Origin: Gammaproteobacteria bacterium
Lineage (GTDB): Bacteria; Pseudomonadota; Gammaproteobacteria; HK1
Assembly: GCA_022822245.1 (NCBI GenBank)
Contig: JAJECB010000418.1
Span: forward strand, 1 to 33,492
Length of the DNA stretch: 33,492 nt
Reading direction: 5' to 3'
A model generated the notes under the pieces. That model did no database searches. It saw only the letters and a list, made by a program, of their open reading frames with translations, and was not told where the DNA came from. Below, in pieces: positions 24,233 through 33,380 of the stretch. How positions within the stretch are numbered: position 1 is the first letter of the stretch; every line of letters begins with the position of its first letter. Both the position numbers and the translations under genes were made by a program.

Positions 24233-25468
24233 TCAGCCGGCCGGGCGCATCGCGCGGACCTCGTCGTCGGGCGGGAAGTGGTTCGCGCCGTCCTCGTAGG
24301 TCCAGTCGACCATGATGCCGCGCCCGTCCTCGAGCTTCGTCCAGCCGACGTAAGCGCCCATCGTGGACTGGTGGTCGAGGGCGCGGAAGGTGATCGGCCC
24401 GGTCGGGGCGTCGAAGCCGAGCCCCTCGAGGGCATCCACCATCGCCTCGGTGTCGGTGCTGCCGGCCTTCTCGATGAGGGCCTGGATGGTCAGCATCGTG
24501 TTGTAGCCGACGATGGAGCCGATCCGCGGGTAGTCGTCGTACTTCGCCTGGTAGGCGGAGAGGAACGCATCGTGCTCGGGGGTGTCGATGTCGTACCACG
24601 GGTAGCCGGTGACGAGCCAGCCTTCCGGCGCCTCGCCCTTGAGCGGGTCGAGGTACTCCGGCTCGCCGGTGAGGAGACCCACCACCAGCCGGTTCTCGAA
24701 GAGCCCGCGGAGCTTGCCCTCGCGCACGAACTTGGCGAGGTCGCCCCCGAACGTCACGTTGTAGATCGCCTCGGGCTCCGCCGCAGCGAGGGCCTGGACC
24801 TCCGCGCCCGCGTCGATCTTGAAAAGGCCCGGCCACTGCTCGGCCACGAACTCGACGTCCGGCCGGATCGCGGTCAGCACCTTCTTGAAGGCGGCGACGG
24901 CGTCCTTTCCGTAGGCGTAGTTGGGCGCGATGGTGGCCCAGCGCTTCGCCGGGTTCTTCGCCGCCTCGCTCGCGAGCATGGACGCCTGCATGTACGTGGA
25001 GGGCCGGAGCCGGAAGGTGTAACGGTTGCCCTTGGACCACACGAGGGCGTCGGCGAGGGGCTCGGCCGCGACGTAGAGCACCTTCTTCTCTCCCGCGTAC
25101 GAGGTGAGGGCGAGCCCGATGTGGGAGAAGAGGGTGCCCGAGATGAGGGCCACCCGGTCCTTCGAGACGAGCTCCTCGGCGATCTTCACCGCCTCGCCGG
25201 GCTTGCCCGCGTCGTCGCGCGACACGAGCTCGAGCGGCCGGCCGAGCACCCCGCCCGCCGCGTTGATCTCCTCGATGGCGAGCTCGACGCCCATCTTGTA
25301 CGGCACCGTGTGGGCGGGGAGGCGCTTGTAACTGTTGATGTCGCCGATCCTGATCGGCTCCGCGGCGAAGGCGGCGAAGGGAGTGGTCCCCGCCGCGAGG
25401 ATGGCGACGAGCCCGGCGAGGATGGCGGACCCGGTGAGCCCGGCGAGTGCTTCCTTGAGCTTGTTCAT
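24233..25468 (-). CDS. LivK-type ABC transporter periplasmic substrate-binding protein
   Basis: The 411-residue protein begins with a signal peptide (MNKLKEAL, a hydrophobic stretch, cleavage near the AAFAA at about 35). The rest is a type I periplasmic binding protein: IRIGDINSYKRLPAHTVPYKMGVELAIEEINAAGGVLGRPLELV is the usual LivJ/LivK opening, with ISGTLFSHIGLAL, WATIAPNYAYGKDA and IGSIVGYNTMLTIQALIEKAG further on. GGAGG ahead of the ATG supports the start. It should deliver substrate to the LivHM-G-F importer, from which it is now separated by an inserted 5 kb. The neighbouring CoA ligase and oxidoreductase suggest a carboxylate or aromatic acid as ligand rather than leucine, but that is inference. 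Confidence 0.93.
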   Translation of the reverse strand: MNKLKEALAGLTGSAILAGLVAILAAGTTPFAAFAAEPIRIGDINSYKRLPAHTVPYKMGVELAIEEINAAGGVLGRPLELVSRDDAGKPGEAVKIAEELVSKDRVALISGTLFSHIGLALTSYAGEKKVLYVAAEPLADALVWSKGNRYTFRLRPSTYMQASMLASEAAKNPAKRWATIAPNYAYGKDAVAAFKKVLTAIRPDVEFVAEQWPGLFKIDAGAEVQALAAAEPEAIYNVTFGGDLAKFVREGKLRGLFENRLVVGLLTGEPEYLDPLKGEAPEGWLVTGYPWYDIDTPEHDAFLSAYQAKYDDYPRIGSIVGYNTMLTIQALIEKAGSTDTEAMVDALEGLGFDAPTGPITFRALDHQSTMGAYVGWTKLEDGRGIMVDWTYEDGANHFPPDDEVRAMRPAG

Positions 25469-25592
25469 GGCATTCCTCCGGTGGTTTCTTGTGTTCGTGC
25501 GGCCTTTCGGCCCGGGTCCCGGCGGCTCCCGCCGGGGGGTTCGAATCGCGGTGGGTTCGCCACGTGTCCGTCCCCGTCCGCGGCCCGCTTTC

Positions 25593-26594
25593 CTACGGGT
25601 TCAGTCCCGGCAGCACCTCCGTCGCGAGCTGCTCGAGCCTGCGGCGGCGCCCGCCGGAGAGGAGCGCGAAGGTGATCCGGTCGAAGTCGAGGGCCGCGAC
25701 CTCGCGCAGCCGTTCGATGCAGGTCTTGCGGTCGCCCGCGATGGCGACCGACTGGACGAATTCCCGGCTGACGATCTCCTTGTGCTCCGCACGAAGCGAC
25801 AGGTGGTCGGTGTACTCGTAGCTCTGCTGGGCGCTCCGGAACTCGGGCCGGAACCGCTCCCAGCCGGGCGGGACGCGCTTCCAGACCTGGAACGTCGCGG
25901 CCTGGCTCGTCGCCCACGCGCGCACGTCGCTCACCGCCTGGTCCTCGTCGTCGTCGACGCTCATCGTCACGAAGAGATCGAGGATGATGTCGCCCCGATT
26001 CCGGCCGCTCCGCTCGAGGCCCTCGTGGATGAAGTCGAGCTGCCAGCGGCAGAACTCGGGGTCCGCCGCTCCCATCACCACCGCTCCGTCGCAAGTCTCG
26101 CCGGCGAGCCGGAGCATCCCCGGCTGGGAGACCGCGAGGTAGACGGGCACCTGCCGGGTGGCGGTCGCGAGGCGGACGCGCGTGCCGTAGAGCTCGGCCT
26201 CCTCCCCGCTGAAGAGCTGGTGGAACTCCTCGATGCCGCGGCGGATCGCGCCGAGGCGCTCCGGCTCGCGGCCGATGGAGTGCACCGCGACCCAGCCCGC
26301 CCCGAGCCCGAGGAGCGCCCGCCCCCCGGAGATCTCGTCGAGGGCGGCGGTCGCGTTCGCGGTCACCGTGGGATGGCGGGTCGTGAGGTTGGTGACACCC
26401 GCGCCGATCTCGATGCGCTCGGTCGCGAGCGCGGAGAGGGTCATCGCGGTGTAGACGTCCTTCATCCCGAGCTGGTGGTCGATGAACCACAGGGCGTCGA
26501 AGCCGAGGTCCTCGACCGTGCGTGCGAGCTCGCCGACCGCGGCGAGCGGTTCACGCGGGCTCACGCCCCGCGAGATCCCGAATCGGGTCACCAT
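25593..26594 (-). CDS. LLM-class flavin/F420-dependent oxidoreductase
   Basis: The 333-residue luciferase-like protein has TRFGISRGVSP, LARTVEDLGFDALWFIDHQLG (about 23-43), LSALATERIEIGAGVTNLTTRHP, LDEISGGRALLGLGAGW, and PVYLAVSQPGMLRLAGETCDGAV, the barrel strands that bind reduced flavin or F420. The ATG at 26594 follows the hydrolase stop by 72 bases. It lies in the same minus-strand run as the ligase, hydrolase and binding protein, so it probably oxidises the imported compound or a CoA-free intermediate. It is only distantly similar to the LLM protein at 7624. Confidence 0.9.
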   Translation of the reverse strand: MVTRFGISRGVSPREPLAAVGELARTVEDLGFDALWFIDHQLGMKDVYTAMTLSALATERIEIGAGVTNLTTRHPTVTANATAALDEISGGRALLGLGAGWVAVHSIGREPERLGAIRRGIEEFHQLFSGEEAELYGTRVRLATATRQVPVYLAVSQPGMLRLAGETCDGAVVMGAADPEFCRWQLDFIHEGLERSGRNRGDIILDLFVTMSVDDDEDQAVSDVRAWATSQAATFQVWKRVPPGWERFRPEFRSAQQSYEYTDHLSLRAEHKEIVSREFVQSVAIAGDRKTCIERLREVAALDFDRITFALLSGGRRRRLEQLATEVLPGLNP

Positions 26595-26666
26595 CGCTTC
26601 ACCCCCGCCGTTCCTCCATTCCCTGCATCGTTTCGCTCCCGGCGCCGTTCCTGTCCCGGCACCGCT

Positions 26667-27467
26667 TCACTCGGTCCCCCGCCCCGGCCGTTCGAGGGCG
26701 GCCCGCAGGGCGACAGCGTACGCCTCCGGCTGGTCCACCGTCATCAGGTGGCCGCAGCTCGCGATCTCGTGGTACGCGCCGTCGGCGAGCTCGGCGAGGA
26801 TGATGTCGGCCGCCCGGCGCGGGCAGAAGCGGTCGCCGTCCCCCCCGATGACGTCCACCGGGCAGCGGATCCGTGCGAGCGCGCCGGTGAGAGGCGACGC
26901 GAGGAGGCCCTGCATCGCGCGAGCCGCGTTGACGTAGCCGCGGCCGTCCCCCACTGCCTCGATCCGGCGGCGGGTGATCGCGTCGAGGTCCGCCCCCTGC
27001 GTCACGATCTGGGCCGCGGTGTCGTCCCGAAGCGCCGCCTCGAAGGCGGCCCGGTCCGAGCCGAGCATTCCGATGCGCTCCTCGAAGAAGCCGGTCGTGG
27101 AGCGCCCCACCACCGACGACGTGCCGCTCACCACCGCGCGGGTCACGAGGTCTGGGCGCTCGGCCGCGAGCGCGAGCACCACGGTGCCGCCGAGCGAGTA
27201 GCCGAGGCAGGCGGCGGGTCCGGTCACCGCCTCGAGGAAACGGGCGAGGTCGCCCGCGAGCTGATCCAGGGTGCCGTTGCCGTCCCCGGCGTCCGTCTCA
27301 CCGTGTCCACGAAGGTCGCAGGCGAGGGTCCGGTAGTCCGCGGCGAGGCGCTCCTGGGCGAGCGCCCAGCTCCACCGGTCCTCGGCAAGGCCGTGCACCA
27401 TGACCACCGGCGGGCCGGCGCCCCGCTCGGTGTAGCCGACCTCGATGTCGCCCAGCCGTATCTTCAC
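26667..27467 (-). CDS. alpha/beta-fold hydrolase
   Basis: The 266-residue protein has a classical alpha/beta hydrolase core: VVMVHGLAEDRWSW (oxyanion region), LACDLRGHGETD, the nucleophile elbow GYSLGG with Ser91, CPVDVIGGDGDRFCP with the candidate acid Asp, and IASCGHLMTVDQPEA with the catalytic His. These resemble 3-oxoadipate enol-lactonase (PcaD)-like enzymes, but the exact substrate is unknown. The GTG start overlaps the stop of the AMP-ligase as GTGA, so the two are translationally coupled and probably work in one pathway. It is cytoplasmic, with no signal peptide. Confidence 0.88.
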   Translation of the reverse strand: MKIRLGDIEVGYTERGAGPPVVMVHGLAEDRWSWALAQERLAADYRTLACDLRGHGETDAGDGNGTLDQLAGDLARFLEAVTGPAACLGYSLGGTVVLALAAERPDLVTRAVVSGTSSVVGRSTTGFFEERIGMLGSDRAAFEAALRDDTAAQIVTQGADLDAITRRRIEAVGDGRGYVNAARAMQGLLASPLTGALARIRCPVDVIGGDGDRFCPRRAADIILAELADGAYHEIASCGHLMTVDQPEAYAVALRAALERPGRGTE

Positions 27468-29206
27468 GGCGCGTCGCTCCCGGCGCCCGCGCCCGCCCCG
27501 GCGTTCGTGCCTGCCCCCGCGTCCGCCGCCGCCCGGTCGGCGGCGACGATCCGGTTCCGGAGCTCGAGCTTCCGGATCTTGCCCGCCGCGGTGCGGGGGA
27601 ACTCGCCGACGGTGCGCACGAGCTCCGGCCAGAGGTGTTTCGGGAGTCCCCGGTCCCGCAGGAACCCGGTGAGCGCGCCGAGCTCGGCCGGCTCTCCGCC
27701 CGCCGTCTCCACCACCGCGCAGATCCGTTCGCCGAGGCGCTCGTCCGGATAGCCCACCACCGCCACCGCGCGCACGTCGGGGCAGGCGGCGAGGGCGTCC
27801 TCGACGGGAACCGGGGAGATGTTCACCCCGCCCCGGATGATGAGGTCCTTCATGCGGCCGGTGATCCGGAGGTAACCGTCGCCGTCGATGCGGGCGAGGT
27901 CGCCGGTGCGGAAGAACCCGTCCGTAGTGAGCAACGATTCGTAGAGCGACTCCTGGCCGTGGTAGCCGACGAACACCCCCGGCCCCCGCATCGCGAGCTC
28001 GCCCTCGGCCCCCGGGGCGGTCTCCTCGCCGCGCTCGTCGAACGTGCGGAGCTCGAGTCCCGGGAGTCCGACCCCCGCCGTCGTCAGCACCTTCTCGCGC
28101 GGGCTTTCGGCCGTGCAGGTGGTGAGCCCGCCCTCGGTCATGCCCCAGAGCACGGTGACCCGGGTGTTCGGAAACTCCGTCTCGGCCTGCTCCATGAGCG
28201 ACGGGGGGACCTGGGCGCCGCCACAGAGGAACCAGGAGAGGGGGGCGAGCTTCGGCCCCCGTGCGGCGGCCCCCGCGGCCGGCCAGGGCACATCCACGAG
28301 GTCCTTGAGGAAGGGGGTCGCGGCGGCGGTGAAGCGGCAGCCGTGGGTGGCGACCGCTTCGAGGGCGCGCGCGGGGTCCCACCGGTCCTGGAGGACGAGG
28401 GGGGCCGCGGTGTGGAGCGCGAGGCGGGCGCCGTGTATCGCCCCGACGCTGTGCCCGAGAGGCGAGGGCATGAAGATCGGCGAGTCGGGGCCGAGCCCGA
28501 AGCGCTCCGCGAAGGTGACGTTGAGGGCCGCGAGGGTGTCGGCGGTGTGCATGACCGCCTTCGGGAGCCCGGTGGTGCTGGAGGTGAACATGAGGTGGTC
28601 GAGCGCCCCGGCCGGATGGGCGATGCCGGACGCGCGTCCGCGGACTTTTCCGCCCGGCTCCGGTGCCGATGATTCCGGGCCCGAGCCCGGCCGCGGCCAG
28701 CGCCGGGTCCCGTCGTCGCCGATGATCGCCACCGCCGGTCGGTCGGGGCACTGCCCCGCGGCCGCGACGGCGAGCTCTTCGGTCCCGGTCCGGCCGTGCC
28801 GCTCGACGGTGAGGATCGCCCGAGCCCCGCCAAGCTCGGCCGCGTGGCGGAGGGTGGTCTCGTCGGAGCGGATCGGCAGGCTGGCGGGGACCGCGCCCCG
28901 CCGGAGCGCAGCCAGCATCGCCACCTGCGCTTCGGCCCGGTTCGGCATGAAGACGAGGACGACGTCCCCCGGCCCGATCCCCCGCCCGCCAAGCTCCGCG
29001 CCGAGCCGCCCGGCTTCCTCCCAGAGCTGCCCGCGATCGAGGCGACCTCCCCGGTCGTCGACGACGGCGAGCGCGTCCGGCCGCGCCTCGACGAAGCGGC
29101 GGAAGCGCGCCGCGAGGGGCACCCCCGGCCACCAGCCCCGCTCGCGGTAGCGCCGCGCGCGCTCCGCTTCTCCGTGCCTCACTTCCCGGCCGGTGGTCGT
29201 CTTCAT
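27464..29206 (-). CDS. AMP-dependent acyl-CoA synthetase/ligase
   Basis: The 580-residue ANL-family enzyme should activate a carboxylic acid with ATP and CoA. It shows the P-loop FTSSTTGLPKAVMH (Ser in place of the usual Gly of TSGTTG), WGMTEGG (A5), FFRTGDLARIDGDGYLRITGRMKDLIIRGG (A7-A8 hinge) and FPRTAAGKIRKLELR with the A10 catalytic Lys. The C-terminus ends in an Ala/Gly tail of about 20 residues. ATG 29206 is chosen; a TTG at 29230 is less likely. Together with the coupled hydrolase, the LLM oxidoreductase and the Liv importer it forms a plausible uptake and activation pathway for an organic acid. The preceding 286 bases hold no gene or clear promoter. Confidence 0.92.
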   Translation of the reverse strand: MKTTTGREVRHGEAERARRYRERGWWPGVPLAARFRRFVEARPDALAVVDDRGGRLDRGQLWEEAGRLGAELGGRGIGPGDVVLVFMPNRAEAQVAMLAALRRGAVPASLPIRSDETTLRHAAELGGARAILTVERHGRTGTEELAVAAAGQCPDRPAVAIIGDDGTRRWPRPGSGPESSAPEPGGKVRGRASGIAHPAGALDHLMFTSSTTGLPKAVMHTADTLAALNVTFAERFGLGPDSPIFMPSPLGHSVGAIHGARLALHTAAPLVLQDRWDPARALEAVATHGCRFTAAATPFLKDLVDVPWPAAGAAARGPKLAPLSWFLCGGAQVPPSLMEQAETEFPNTRVTVLWGMTEGGLTTCTAESPREKVLTTAGVGLPGLELRTFDERGEETAPGAEGELAMRGPGVFVGYHGQESLYESLLTTDGFFRTGDLARIDGDGYLRITGRMKDLIIRGGVNISPVPVEDALAACPDVRAVAVVGYPDERLGERICAVVETAGGEPAELGALTGFLRDRGLPKHLWPELVRTVGEFPRTAAGKIRKLELRNRIVAADRAAADAGAGTNAGAGAGAGSDAP

Positions 29207-29492
29207 GGCTGGTTCATCGATTCCCGGCAAGGCTGCGGCTCGGACCGACGAGACCTGTTCGAACCCACCGGTTGCCGTTCGAAGCCCCGTCGCGCCTTAC
29301 CGGTAGCAGCCTCGTACCTCTCATGCCGGAAACCCGCTTTGGAAGTTCGACTCATCCGTCAATCTCCGGGCCGCTCAAGGCGTCCGGGAGGGTCACGGTA
29401 CGAGTGTAGCGCCTGATTGCGTAGACACCCGATACCGCTGGCTCCTCAGCCGGGCAACGTGTCCTTTACGATCCGGAGACATTCTTCTTCGG

Positions 29493-30788
29493 GTGGAACG
29501 GCAGGCGGTGAGCGGCGAGGTCCAATTCATCCTGAGCAGCTTCTCCTTCCTCATCTGGGGAGGGCTGGTCATGTGGATGTGCGCCGGCTTCACGATGCTG
29601 GAGGCCGGTTCCGTGCGGACCAAGAACGCGTCGGTCATCTGCCTGAAGAACATCGGTCTTTACTCCATCGCGGGACTCACCTACTACCTCGTCGGCTACA
29701 ACCTCATGTACGTCGGCGTCGAGGAAGGCGGCTGGCTCGGCACGCTCGAGCTGCTGTACGGAACGTCCGGCGCGGAACGCTCGCTCCTCGCCGGGGACGC
29801 GTCCGCCGCCTCGGCCGTGGAGGAACGCGGCCACGCGGCGATGTCCGACTGGTTCTTCCAGATGGTCTTCGTCGGCTCGACGGCGTCCATCGTGTCCGGC
29901 ACGCTTGCCGAGCGGGTGAAGCTCTGGTCGTTCTTTCTCTTCATCGTGGTGCTGACGGCGGTCATCTATCCGGTCATCGGGGCTTGGACCTGGGGCGGCG
30001 GCTGGCTCGCGGCGATGGGGTTCCAGGACTTCGCGGGGTCGACGGTGGTCCACTCGACGGGCGGCTGGGCGGCGCTCGCCGGGGTGCTCGTGGTCGGGGC
30101 TCGGCGCGGGAAGTTCCCCGAGGACGGGAGCGTCAGGCAGACTCCCCCCAACAGTGTCCCCGAGGTGACCCTCGGGGTATCCATCATCTGGCTCGGATTC
30201 CTCGGCTTCAACGGTGGCTCCCAGCTTTCCCTCGCCGGGGCGTCCGACGCGGTAGCGGTGAGCATCGTCCTTGCCAACACCAACCTCGCGGGCGCCGCCG
30301 GGGTGCTGGCGGCCATGCTCCTCTCGCGGCCGGTCCTCGGGCGCGTCGACCTGCTCGCATCGCTCAACGGCGCGATCGCGGGCCTCGTCGCGATCACCGC
30401 GGGGCCGGACATCGTGGACCATCGCTGGGCGGTGGCGATCGGCGCGGTCGGCGGCGCGGTGTGCCTCCTCGGCATGAAGCTGCTCGAGCGCCTGAAGATC
30501 GACGACGAGGTAGGGGCGATCCCGGCCCACATGGCCGCCGGGGTGTGGGGGACCCTCGCGGCGTGCATCGCGGCGGGTGGCGACCTCCTCGTCCAGCTCA
30601 CCGGGATCGTCGTGATCGGGGCGACCGTGTTCGGCGCCTCGCTCTTCGTCTGGCGGATCATCGACGCGACGATCGGAGCCCGGATCTCGCCGCAGGTCGA
30701 GAAGCTCGGCCAGGATGCGGCCGAGCTCGGCATCGAATCGTTCCCCGAGTTCCGTCTCGTGGAGGAAGACGGACCCCGAGCCCGATGA
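29493..30788 (+). CDS. amtB: ammonium transporter AmtB-like
   Basis: This inner-membrane ammonium channel has 431 residues and about 11 hydrophobic helices. The N-terminus has no evident signal peptide and begins close to helix 1 (FSFLIWGGLVMWMCAGFTMLEAG). Key features are DWFFQMVFVGSTASIVSGTLAER (the Phe-gate region), VVHSTGGWAAL with His187, GFLGFNGGS, and VGAIPAHMAAGVWGTLA with His346; the two His residues are the expected twin-His pore. The start codon is GTG 29493, with GTG 29508 as alternative; neither has a strong ribosome site. No glnK/glnB gene is adjacent, although amtB is often paired with one. Confidence 0.94.
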   Translation: MERQAVSGEVQFILSSFSFLIWGGLVMWMCAGFTMLEAGSVRTKNASVICLKNIGLYSIAGLTYYLVGYNLMYVGVEEGGWLGTLELLYGTSGAERSLLAGDASAASAVEERGHAAMSDWFFQMVFVGSTASIVSGTLAERVKLWSFFLFIVVLTAVIYPVIGAWTWGGGWLAAMGFQDFAGSTVVHSTGGWAALAGVLVVGARRGKFPEDGSVRQTPPNSVPEVTLGVSIIWLGFLGFNGGSQLSLAGASDAVAVSIVLANTNLAGAAGVLAAMLLSRPVLGRVDLLASLNGAIAGLVAITAGPDIVDHRWAVAIGAVGGAVCLLGMKLLERLKIDDEVGAIPAHMAAGVWGTLAACIAAGGDLLVQLTGIVVIGATVFGASLFVWRIIDATIGARISPQVEKLGQDAAELGIESFPEFRLVEEDGPRAR

Positions 30789-30789
30789 G

Positions 30790-30804
30790 CGAGGCTTCGC
30801 CTCG
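30790..30804 (+). terminator. possible hairpin terminator after amtB
   Basis: CGAGGC and GCCTCG form a 6-bp stem around TTC immediately after the amtB stop. There is no T-run. The rest of the gap to 31057 shows no gene. Confidence 0.35.
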
Positions 30805-31057
30805 GCTTGCTCCCGCCCCGCCCCTCGGTACATGATGGCGTCGTGAATCCACCCTCGAAAGGCAGCCGGGCTTGCGTCCCGGCGACCGGCCGCTTCGAAT
30901 CCTCCAGGCGAATCGCCCCGTTGGCGGCAACCGCGGTGCAACGGACGGAGGCCGTGTCGGCACGCCGCCGCGGCGGCGCTCGAGAAACCTGGCGCCCGTT
31001 CCCCGGCACGGGACCGGGTCGGGCCACCGCGGCCGCGCCGCAAGGGAACGCCGTCGA

Positions 31058-32155
31058 ATGAAGATCAAGGACATCCGCGCCAGCGTGCATCGCCTGCCGA
31101 TCTACCTGCCGAGGTTCGAGGAGCCGACCGAGCATCGCCACCACGTCTTCTGCGAGGTCGAGACCGACGAGGGTCACGTCGGCTTCGGGCTCACCGCCCG
31201 GTTCCTGACGCGCGCCGTCGCGAGCGCGCTGACCGACGATATCCTTCCCGCGGTGCGCGACATGGACCCGCGGGACCTCGAGGCGGTGCACGAGCGGGTC
31301 GGGCGGGTCGTCAGCGAGCGCGGCATCATGACCGGCGCGAACCTCGCCGCGGCGTCGTGCCTCGATCTCGCGCTGTGGGACCTCAACGGCAAGGCGGCCG
31401 GCCGCACCGTCGCCCAGCTCCTCGGCGGGTACCGGGACAGTGCCTCGGTCTACATGACGTACGGGTTCGGGAACTACGACCGCGATCAGCTCGTCGACCT
31501 CGCGCGGGAGCTCATCGACGGCGGTCACCGGCGCCTGAAGATGCTGGTCGGGGTGCCCGGCCTCGGCTGGCCGGAGGACGCGGCTCGGGTGCGCCACGTG
31601 CGCGGCGCCATCGGCGACGACATCACCCTCGCCCTCGACGCCAACGAAGGCTACTCGGTGAACGACGCGGTGCGGCTGTGCCGCGCCATCGACGACTGCA
31701 ACGTCGCATGGCTGGAGGACCCGGTGCGCAACAACGACATCCGCGACCTCCGGCACCTGCGCCGGCATACCGCGATCCCCCTCGCGGCCGGGCAGATGGA
31801 CGGCCACTCCTCGCGTTTCCGCCAGTACCTGGAGAACGACGCCATCGACATCCTCCTCCCCAATCCGATGTTCAACGGAGGCATGACCGAGACGCGCCGG
31901 GTGGCGTATCTCGCGCAGATCTACGAGAAGCCCCTGTCGGACGCGGGAGGCGCGACCTATTTCAGCCTCCACCACGTCGCCGGTTTCCGCAACGGCACCC
32001 ACGTCGAGTGCCACTTCAAGTCGCAGTTCATGGAGGAGAACCTGTTCGTCGACGCCCCCAAACCCCGTGACGGGAGGCTCCGGGTCCCGGACGCGCCGGG
32101 TTTCGGACTCGCCGTCAACCGCGATCTCCTGAAGGACACCATGGTCGCGGGCTGA
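31058..32155 (+). CDS. mandelate racemase/muconate lactonizing enzyme family protein (enolase superfamily)
   Basis: The 365-residue protein has the capping domain plus TIM barrel of the enolase superfamily. Metal positions are Asp194 (LALDANEGY), Glu220 (WLEDPV) and, at the third site, Gln246 (AAGQMDGH) where Glu is usual. The KxK catalytic motif at the end of strand 2 reads Lys161-Met-Leu, with the second Lys lost. A late HHVAGFRNGTHVECHF holds the His expected opposite. It may be a dehydratase or racemase of a sugar acid, or a diverged activity. The ATG at 31058 has AAGGGAACG upstream. It is followed on the same strand by a TRAP system, a common pairing for sugar-acid use. Confidence 0.87.
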   Translation: MKIKDIRASVHRLPIYLPRFEEPTEHRHHVFCEVETDEGHVGFGLTARFLTRAVASALTDDILPAVRDMDPRDLEAVHERVGRVVSERGIMTGANLAAASCLDLALWDLNGKAAGRTVAQLLGGYRDSASVYMTYGFGNYDRDQLVDLARELIDGGHRRLKMLVGVPGLGWPEDAARVRHVRGAIGDDITLALDANEGYSVNDAVRLCRAIDDCNVAWLEDPVRNNDIRDLRHLRRHTAIPLAAGQMDGHSSRFRQYLENDAIDILLPNPMFNGGMTETRRVAYLAQIYEKPLSDAGGATYFSLHHVAGFRNGTHVECHFKSQFMEENLFVDAPKPRDGRLRVPDAPGFGLAVNRDLLKDTMVAG

Positions 32156-32242
32156 CGAGTCCGGCGCCGCGAACTGCAATGCGCGGCCCACCTGCCGCCC
32201 GCCGGGAAGAGCGGGCACCACCACATGAGGAGCAAGGAAACG

Positions 32243-33235
32243 ATGAAGAAAGTCTTGAAGTCCGTGATGAGCACCGCCGTCGCCGCGCTACTGCTCGGGG
32301 CCGGGCCGGCCCAGGCCGAGGCGCTCAAGCTGAGGCTCTCGGTCGAGAGCACTCCGGGCTCCGCCACCCAGCACATGCTCGCTTCGTTCCGCGACGCGCT
32401 GAAGGCGGAGATGGGCGACGCGGTGGAGATCGAGTTCTTCGACAGCGGCACCCTGGGCGACGAGATCGTGCACATGCAGCAGGTACGCACCGGCCAGCTC
32501 GACGTGATCCCGATCGGCTCCGACGCCGTGCAGCTCGACTCCAAGTGGGCGGTGTTCGACATCCCGTTCCTGTTCGCCGACCGCGAAGCGGTGGCGAAGG
32601 TCCTGGACGGGGAGATCGGCGGGCAGCTCGACGCGTCGTTCCAGGCGAGCGCGGGCCTCAAGGTCCTCGGTTTCGGCGAGATCGGCTTTCGCAACATCTC
32701 CAACAACGTGCGCCCGATCGTCAAGCCGGAGGACCTCGCCGGCGTCAAGCTGCGGGTACCGGGGAGCAAGACCCGCATCCTCGCCTTCGAGATGCTCGGT
32801 GCGGCGCCGATCAACATGAACATCGGCGAGGTCTACCTGGCCCTTCAGCAGGGCACCGTCGACGGTCAGGAGAACCCGCTCGGCAACATCCGGAAGTGGT
32901 CCTGGTACGAGGTGCAGAAGTACATCTCGATCTCGCGCCACGTCTACACGCCGATCACGTTCGTCATGAACCTTCGCCGCTACGAGGGGTTGACCGACGA
33001 ACAGCGGGCCGCGGTCGACCGGGCGGCGCGGGCGGCGGTGCTCGCGAGCCGCGAGTACGGCACACAGAACGACGCCAACCTGCTCGCGGAGATCACGGAT
33101 CTGGCGAAGGGCAAGGTCGCATTCAACGATATCGACGTCGCGGCGTTCCAGGCGGCGGCCGAGCCGATCGCGGTCGAGATCGGCAAGGTGGCCGGCGAGG
33201 AGTTCACCGCTTCGGTGATGGCGGCCATCCAGTAG
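32243..33235 (+). CDS. dctP: TRAP transporter substrate-binding protein DctP
   Basis: This periplasmic binding protein of a tripartite ATP-independent transporter has 330 residues. A signal peptide MKKVLKSV plus a hydrophobic stretch ends at GPAQA, before EALKLRLSVES. Family landmarks are SGTLGDEIVHMQQVRTGQLDVIPIG, GFRNISNNVRPI, the carboxylate-binding Arg in LAGVKLRVPGSK, and YLALQQGTVDGQENPLGNI. The ATG at 32243 is chosen over 32225 because AGGAG and AAGGA lie just upstream of it and it begins the signal peptide directly. The enolase-superfamily enzyme just upstream suggests a sugar-acid or hydroxy-acid ligand. Confidence 0.94.
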   Translation: MKKVLKSVMSTAVAALLLGAGPAQAEALKLRLSVESTPGSATQHMLASFRDALKAEMGDAVEIEFFDSGTLGDEIVHMQQVRTGQLDVIPIGSDAVQLDSKWAVFDIPFLFADREAVAKVLDGEIGGQLDASFQASAGLKVLGFGEIGFRNISNNVRPIVKPEDLAGVKLRVPGSKTRILAFEMLGAAPINMNIGEVYLALQQGTVDGQENPLGNIRKWSWYEVQKYISISRHVYTPITFVMNLRRYEGLTDEQRAAVDRAARAAVLASREYGTQNDANLLAEITDLAKGKVAFNDIDVAAFQAAAEPIAVEIGKVAGEEFTASVMAAIQ

Positions 33236-33380
33236 CCGCCGAGCCGCCGAGCCGCCGCGGGGCCGGTGAACCGGGGTCGGATCCGGGCCGCCGGCTCCGC
33301 GGGACGGGCCCCCGCCGGTGCCGCTCGGGCGTCGGCGGGGCGTCCGGCACGGGCGGATTCTCCGTGAAGGGACGTGAACC

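Noticed and set aside
25541..25552. GGTTCGAATC-like T-loop suggesting a tRNA
   Set aside because: The flanking bases cannot form the T-stem, and no anticodon or acceptor stem is present.
33236..33300. GAGCCGCC tandem units after dctP as a regulatory repeat
   Set aside because: Only about two to three imperfect short units, likely simple GC-rich drift between dctP and dctQ.
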